From: Peptococcaceae bacterium BRH_c23
GTDB lineage: Bacteria; Bacillota_B; Desulfitobacteriia; Desulfitobacteriales; Desulfitobacteriaceae
Assembly: GCA_000961805.1 (NCBI GenBank)
Contig: LADV01000160.1
Location: forward strand, 1 to 11,414
Direction: 5' to 3'
Length of the DNA stretch: 11,414 nt
This document shows positions 7,761-11,414 of this stretch, one piece after another; position 1 is the first letter of the stretch, and the number at the start of each line of letters is the position of its first letter. The position numbers were made by a program, and so were the translations under genes. The notes beneath the pieces were generated by a model that saw nothing but the letters and a program-made list of their open reading frames with translations, searched no databases and was not told where the DNA came from.

Positions 7761-9444
7761 GCGCATTTCGACATGCTTGGCAACTCTTATCCTGAATGTG
7801 TTCCTCATACTCATGGCGGAAATACTTAATCGTACTCAGAACAGGGTTGGGTGCTGTTTGTCCTAAACCGCAGATGGCTGTCTCCCTGATGTTTTCTCCT
7901 AATTCCTCTAACAGTTCGATGTCTCCTTCGCGGCCTTCACCTCGCATGATCCGTTCAAGTATTTCCAGCATACGCTTAGTACCAGTCCGGCAGGGAACAC
8001 ACTTACCGCAAGACTCATCTTGCACAAATTCCATAAAGAAACGGGCCACGTCCACCATACAGGCATCTTCATCCATAACGATAAGTCCGCCTGAGCCCAT
8101 AATGGCTCCGAGTTTGATTAACGAATCGTAATCAACAGGAGTGTCAAGATATTCCTTAGTTATACAGCCGCCAGAAGGACCTCCTGTTTGGGCAGCTTTA
8201 AACTCTTTCTTTTTAGGAATACCGCCGCCGATTTTGAAGAGAATGTCACCTAAGCTCATTCCCATGGGAACTTCAACCAATCCGGTATTGACTACATTAC
8301 CGGCAAGGGCAAATACCTTAGTCCCCTTGCTACTGGCAGTCCCATACTGTGTAAACCACTCACAACCGTTTAAGACAATGGGAGCTATATTGGCATATGT
8401 TTCGACATTATTAATAATTGTTGGCTTGGCAAATAACCCGCTTTGGCAGGGGTACGGTGGTTTTTGCCTTGGTTCGCCGCGTTTTCCTTCTATCGAATGC
8501 ATTAACGCCGTTTCTTCCCCGCAGACAAAAGCACCGGCACCAATGCGAATTTCTATATCAAATGAGAATGCGCTTCCCAAGATATTCTCCCCTAACAATC
8601 CGGCTACCCGGGCTTGGTCAATCGCGTGTTCCAAACGTTCCACGGCCAGTGGGTATTCAGCTCGGACATAAACATAGCCTTTGTGGGCACCAATGGCATA
8701 TCCGCCAATCATCATTCCCTCTATGATGCTGTGGGGATCTCCTTCCAGAATGCTGCGATCCATAAAAGCACCAGGATCACCTTCATCAGCATTGCAGACG
8801 ATGTATTTAACACTACCAGCGGCTTTTAATCCAGCTTCCCACTTCACTCCTGTGGGAAAACCTCCGCCACCACGTCCGCGCAGGCCTGATTTTTTGATTT
8901 CGTCAATCAGACTTTCCGGAGTCATCTCGACAACCGCTTTTGCAAAAGCCAGATAGCCGTCTCTTGATATATAGGCCGGAAGAGAAGAGTGATCAATTGC
9001 TCCGCAGTTTCGCAGGGCTATTTTTACCTGGGCTTTAAAAAAGTCAATATCCTTCAGACAGGGTACCCGTTTCATAAGTTGACGGTCGAAAAAGACTTTA
9101 TTCTCTACTATTTTGCCGTCGATAAGATGAGACTGGACGATCCCCGGAATATCAGCAGGCTTTAGCCTGGTATAAAAGGTTTCGCCCGGCGAAACTACCA
9201 TCACCGGCCCAATATCGCATGAACCGATACATCCCGTTTCAAATACGACGACATCCTGTTCTAAACCGTGCGCCTTGAGGGAATTGAGCAAAGCATCCTT
9301 AACTGCATGACAGTTAGTAGAGATACAACCTGCGCCGGAACAAACCAAAACAGTATAGTTGTATTTGCTGATAGCTTCATTGTAACTTGACCGAACTTTC
9401 ACAAGATCTTCTTTAGTATTGATATAGGAAAATGCGACTTGCAC
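7726..9444 (-). CDS. hydB: NADH-linked [FeFe]-hydrogenase, flavoprotein subunit HydB (NuoF-like)
   Basis: HydB is the diaphorase subunit: it binds FMN and NAD(H) and links them to the Fe-S chain into HydA. The N-terminal thioredoxin-like [2Fe-2S] domain has C35, C40, C72 and C76. The NuoF-type core has the FMN/NAD glycine-rich motif GLRGRGGGGFPTG (187-199), NADEGDPGAF (218-227) and CGEETAL (308-314). A [4Fe-4S] site has C479, C482, C485 and C525. The protein then ends within about 20 residues, so the two-[4Fe-4S] ferredoxin-like C-terminal domain of confurcating HydB proteins is absent. Only C555 and C558 remain in the tail, and no frame downstream holds a ferredoxin motif. The start is GTG, with AAGGGGTG 8 nt upstream and a 13-bp gap after hydC. 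The precise C-terminus is uncertain because of the downstream +1-frame continuation. Confidence 0.95.
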   Translation of the reverse strand: MQVAFSYINTKEDLVKVRSSYNEAISKYNYTVLVCSGAGCISTNCHAVKDALLNSLKAHGLEQDVVVFETGCIGSCDIGPVMVVSPGETFYTRLKPADIPGIVQSHLIDGKIVENKVFFDRQLMKRVPCLKDIDFFKAQVKIALRNCGAIDHSSLPAYISRDGYLAFAKAVVEMTPESLIDEIKKSGLRGRGGGGFPTGVKWEAGLKAAGSVKYIVCNADEGDPGAFMDRSILEGDPHSIIEGMMIGGYAIGAHKGYVYVRAEYPLAVERLEHAIDQARVAGLLGENILGSAFSFDIEIRIGAGAFVCGEETALMHSIEGKRGEPRQKPPYPCQSGLFAKPTIINNVETYANIAPIVLNGCEWFTQYGTASSKGTKVFALAGNVVNTGLVEVPMGMSLGDILFKIGGGIPKKKEFKAAQTGGPSGGCITKEYLDTPVDYDSLIKLGAIMGSGGLIVMDEDACMVDVARFFMEFVQDESCGKCVPCRTGTKRMLEILERIMRGEGREGDIELLEELGENIRETAICGLGQTAPNPVLSTIKYFRHEYEEHIQDKSCQACRNAQKKLVPKSSPA

Positions 9445-9457
9445 GACAATTCACCCC

Positions 9458-9958
9458 TTACTTATTCGTGTATTCACCAAGAATGGTATCCAACTCTTCA
9501 GGATTCACCCTCTGATAAACTGTGTCATTAACCGTCATTACTGGAGCAAGACCACAAGCACCAATACAACGCGCTACTTCCAGGGTAAAGAGACCTTCTT
9601 CCGTTGTCTCTCCCACTTTAATGTCTAACTTTTTCTTTAACTCATCGACGATCTTTTTAGCACCACGTACATAACAGGCAGTTCCCATACAGACCCTGAT
9701 CGTGTACTTTCCTCGAGGACGTAAAGCAAAGTAGGAATAAAACGTGACTACCCCATAAACCTCAGACAACGGCAACTCCATTTTTTCAGCTATGAATTGT
9801 TGCAGCTCAAGTGGCAGATACCCGAAAATTCCCTGGGCTATGTGCAGAATCTGGATTAGACTACCTTCATGAGCTTTGTACTCTTCGATGATTTCCGCGA
9901 TCCGTTGGTACTTCTCCTGGTCGTCTTCCAGACAACACGTGCATGTAGAATTAGACAT
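9458..9958 (-). CDS. hydC: NADH-linked [FeFe]-hydrogenase, [2Fe-2S] subunit HydC (NuoE-like)
   Basis: This small electron-transfer subunit binds one [2Fe-2S] cluster next to the flavin subunit HydB. The 166-residue product has the NuoE/24-kDa thioredoxin-like fold signature. An N-terminal helical part carries LIQILHIAQGIFGYLP and PLSEVYGVVTFYSYF, then the cluster ligands C90, C95 (CMGTAC), C131 and C135 (CIGACGLAP). The first nine residues contain three extra cysteines (C6, C8, C9), unusual but of unknown meaning. The ATG at 9958 has GGGAGGTG about 8 nt upstream. It is the first gene of the hyd operon, with a leader of about 83 nt from the predicted promoter. Confidence 0.96.
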   Translation of the reverse strand: MSNSTCTCCLEDDQEKYQRIAEIIEEYKAHEGSLIQILHIAQGIFGYLPLELQQFIAEKMELPLSEVYGVVTFYSYFALRPRGKYTIRVCMGTACYVRGAKKIVDELKKKLDIKVGETTEEGLFTLEVARCIGACGLAPVMTVNDTVYQRVNPEELDTILGEYTNK

Positions 9959-10031
9959 TACCGAAACACCTCCCGAAAAATTACTTGATCCAATACCTAA
10001 CCAAACTGCTTGATGATATGGGGCTAGGCCC

Positions 10032-10100
10032 TTGAATCGATACTTGAATTATAAATAATTAATTTGAAGAACTCTTGAATTAAAAATAACGCTTTTGTAA
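10032..10100 (-). promoter_or_regulatory. Shared promoter element, copy B (hyd operon promoter)
   Basis: Read on the minus strand, TTACAA starts at 10100, TTCAA at 10079 and TTCAA at 10068, followed by a perfect TATAAT at 10053-10048. Two further TTCAA copies (ending at 10044 and 10032) lie at and after the -10 box. Spacings between successive repeats are about 20, 11, 20 and 12 bp, that is, one or two helical turns, so the repeats face the same side of the DNA. No -35 box is present, which fits activator-dependent transcription. The 43 bp at 10038-10080 match copy C at 39 positions. Confidence 0.6.
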
Positions 10101-10111
10101 TATTCTCTTCA

Positions 10112-10134
10112 AAACGGACTTTGAAAGCCCGTTT
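10112..10134. repeat. Imperfect palindrome upstream of the hyd promoter
   Basis: AAACGG-A-CTTT-G-AAAG-C-CCGTTT is symmetric except for one mismatched pair. As minus-strand RNA it would form a 9-bp stem (one G-U pair) with a UUCAA loop followed by only four U. It could be an operator, a weak terminator, or chance. It lies about 60 bp upstream of the predicted -10 box. Confidence 0.35.
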
Positions 10135-10215
10135 CCTGAAACTTCATTCCTTGCTGCTTTGCCATAATTATTAGTTGCTTTTTTCTATATTTCCTTGGAT
10201 CTAGGTACAAAAACA

Positions 10216-10254
10216 AATGACCTAATATCCTTGTTTTCAGGATATTAGGTCATT
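10216..10254 (-). terminator. Rho-independent terminator of the tatC-DUF2933 operon
   Basis: A perfect 15-bp stem (AATGACCTAATATCC at 10216-10230 against 10240-10254) has a 9-base loop. On the minus strand the stem is followed by a T-rich tract (TTTGTTTTTG). It begins 11 bp past the stop of the DUF2933 gene and separates that operon from the hyd operon. Confidence 0.9.
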
Positions 10255-10265
10255 GTATGCCCAGT

Positions 10266-10505
10266 TTATTCTTGTTTACAATTTTCCCCATCTGCTACAT
10301 CTTGATGTTTATGATTATGAGACATGAATTTCATCATTACTAAATGTCCCAATGGACAAGCCAATATTAATAACACCCATAATCCATTTTTTACACCTGA
10401 ACTTTGCAAGTTTAACGATGACAGTACTGCTAGCAGAACAATCGGTACCAAACAGCATAGTAACATTAAGATGCCATGTGATAAATGTCCACCTTTATTT
10501 TTCAT
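10266..10505 (-). CDS. Small DUF2933-type membrane protein
   Basis: A 79-residue protein with two predicted membrane helices, about residues 10-29 (ILMLLCCLVPIVLLAVLSSL) and 41-58 (NGLWVLLILACPLGHLVM), and a charged, His-rich tail (SHNHKHQD). The HLSHG...LLCCLVP and CPLGHLVMMKFM patterns resemble the DUF2933 family, whose function I do not know. Cys-Cys, Cys-Pro and several His residues could bind metal (inference). I chose the ATG at 10505 for its strong GGAGGG. A start at 10556 would overlap the tatC stop in an ATGA arrangement but has no ribosome binding site. Either way it is co-transcribed with tatC and is the last gene before the terminator. Confidence 0.75.
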   Translation of the reverse strand: MKNKGGHLSHGILMLLCCLVPIVLLAVLSSLNLQSSGVKNGLWVLLILACPLGHLVMMKFMSHNHKHQDVADGENCKQE

Positions 10506-10511
10506 TTTGCG

Positions 10512-10517
10512 CCCTCC
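10512..10517 (-). promoter_or_regulatory. Ribosome binding site deciding the DUF2933 gene start
   Basis: GGAGGG lies 6 nt before the ATG at 10505 and favours it over in-frame ATGs at 10556, 10529 and 10520. Confidence 0.65.
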
Positions 10518-10552
10518 CATTATGCTCATCACTTCCTGTGAATTATTTTGTC

Positions 10553-11284
10553 TCATGCATAGTTAACATTTTCTTTCTTCATCTTGTTTTTTTCCATAAA
10601 ATAAATAACCCAGATGCTCGATTCGTAGAGAAGAAGTACTGGGGCAGAGATGGCCACTAGAGTTAAAACGTCTGGGGTAGGTACGATCAGACCTATGAGG
10701 AGAAGGACTCCAATGTAGCCATATAGTCGCGTATTTCTAAGCTTTCTTGATTTTACTAAGCCCAGCCGGCTGAGGGCTATCATTACGATGGGAATTTCAA
10801 AAAAAACACCCATACCAAATGTTAATAATAATAGGAAAGAAAAATATTTACCACCCAGAAGCATAGGGTTAAGGTAACCCTCTCCAACCCCCATAAAAAA
10901 TCGTAGTACTAAAGGGAAAATCACTTGATTACCAAAACCTGCTCCCAAAGCAAAAAGGATCAATGCCGGTGGAATGGCAGAGAAAATCGTCTTCCGTTCT
11001 TGTCGAGTACAGCCTGGCATAATAAACGCAATGGCTTGGTAAATAAGCACCGGCAGGCTAACCATAATCCCCCCTACGACTGCTATTTGAATCGTTGTAA
11101 AAAACCCATCAGCAGGACCGATAAAGTACAGTTGCTTTCCACTTAAAGGAGCCGTAAGCCACATGATAACTTTATCCATATTTAGATAAATCACGGTGGC
11201 GCCGGCGAGCAGCGCCACAGATGAAATAATGAGACGGTATCTGAGCTCCCCCAAATGATCTGTCACTGTCATCTGCTTATCCAT
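10553..11284 (-). CDS. tatC: Sec-independent protein translocase subunit TatC
   Basis: TatC is the membrane receptor for twin-arginine signal peptides and with TatA exports folded, often cofactor-loaded proteins. The 243-residue product has the expected length and six hydrophobic segments. Family landmarks are the N-terminal HLGELRYRL (10-18), PGCTRQERK (90-98, conserved Glu96), FGMGVFFEIP (156-165, Glu163) and the VPTPD loop (201-205), followed by the last two helices. The ATG at 11284 has AGGAGGGGC just upstream. Its stop overlaps the first possible ATG of the DUF2933 gene. No tatA is visible in the window; it may lie elsewhere. The HydABC hydrogenase has no Tat signal, so this gene is not needed for its export. 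Confidence 0.95.
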   Translation of the reverse strand: MDKQMTVTDHLGELRYRLIISSVALLAGATVIYLNMDKVIMWLTAPLSGKQLYFIGPADGFFTTIQIAVVGGIMVSLPVLIYQAIAFIMPGCTRQERKTIFSAIPPALILFALGAGFGNQVIFPLVLRFFMGVGEGYLNPMLLGGKYFSFLLLLTFGMGVFFEIPIVMIALSRLGLVKSRKLRNTRLYGYIGVLLLIGLIVPTPDVLTLVAISAPVLLLYESSIWVIYFMEKNKMKKENVNYA

Positions 11285-11371
11285 ATGCCCCTCCTTTTCG
11301 AGGAAAATTTATAATGTATTTACCGAATCTCCTGTGGTTCTATGCCGAGGATGGTAACCTTAGGATTTTCT

Positions 11372-11414
11372 CGATACTTGAATTATAAATGACCAATTTG
11401 AAGAACCCTTGAAT
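11372..11414 (-). promoter_or_regulatory. Shared promoter element, copy C (tatC promoter), cut by the window edge
   Basis: On the minus strand, TTCAA starts at 11413 and 11402, followed by TATAAT at 11387-11382, with the same 11-bp and 15-bp spacings as copy B. Of 43 positions, 39 match copy B. A transcript starting near 11375 would have a leader of about 90 nt before tatC. The upstream part of the element lies outside the window. Confidence 0.6.

Larger units (their letters stand above)
9959..10265. other. Intergenic control region between the tatC operon and hydC
   Basis: This 307-bp AT-rich stretch holds no gene that I can support. From right to left it contains the terminator of the tatC operon (10216-10254), an unremarkable stretch (10135-10215), an imperfect palindrome (10112-10134), the promoter element for the hyd operon (10032-10100), and the hydC leader with its ribosome binding site. 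Confidence 0.7.

Noticed and set aside
11285..11371. A riboswitch in the tatC leader
   Set aside because: The leader is only about 90 nt and I could recognise no known riboswitch core or terminator/anti-terminator pair.
1..11414. CRISPR arrays, tRNA or rRNA genes, insertion sequences, phage genes
   Set aside because: I saw no regularly spaced long repeats, no cloverleaf or rRNA-like sequence, and no transposase or integrase coding regions. The three repeated elements are promoter-sized and placed at gene starts.

Overview
The window looks like chromosomal DNA of an anaerobic, hydrogen-metabolising Gram-positive bacterium of the Clostridia, probably a Peptococcaceae or Desulfitobacterium-like lineage. 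This is inferred from strong GGAGG-type ribosome binding sites, moderate GC, an NADH-linked trimeric [FeFe]-hydrogenase, and the hydE-aspA-hydF gene order that I associate with this group. I cannot name a species. Every gene I can support lies on the minus strand, so the window reads biologically from right to left.

Region 1 (11414 to 10216) is a small membrane-protein operon. It has a promoter element at the right edge, then tatC (twin-arginine translocase core subunit), then a 79-residue DUF2933-type membrane protein, and it is closed by a perfect 15-bp hairpin terminator.

Region 2 (10215 to 9959) is the control region of the hydrogenase operon.

Region 3 (9958 to 396) is one tightly packed seven-gene operon: hydC-hydB-hydA (structural subunits of a soluble NADH-linked [FeFe]-hydrogenase), hydG-hydE (radical SAM maturases), aspA (aspartate ammonia-lyase) and hydF (GTPase scaffold). 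It encodes both the enzyme and the three known H-cluster-specific assembly proteins. HydG supplies CO and cyanide on iron, HydE processes that organometallic precursor, HydF carries the finished 2Fe subcluster to HydA, and HydC/HydB pass electrons between NAD(H) and HydA. HydB lacks the C-terminal ferredoxin-like two-cluster domain of electron-confurcating enzymes, which points to an NADH-only hydrogenase of the Syntrophomonas wolfei Hyd1ABC kind.

Region 4 (395 to 1) is a 333-bp intergenic region followed by the first 20 codons of another minus-strand gene that runs off the left edge.

The most notable non-coding signal is a promoter element that occurs three times, once before each of the three transcription units (the unknown left gene, the hyd operon, and tatC). 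Each copy has TTCAA direct repeats 11 bp apart, placed exactly 15 bp upstream of a TATAAT-like -10 box and with no -35 box. This suggests a shared activator and a small regulon. A second puzzle is the 141-bp gap between hydB and hydA: it contains a coding-like continuation in the +1 frame, reached through a run of eight A.
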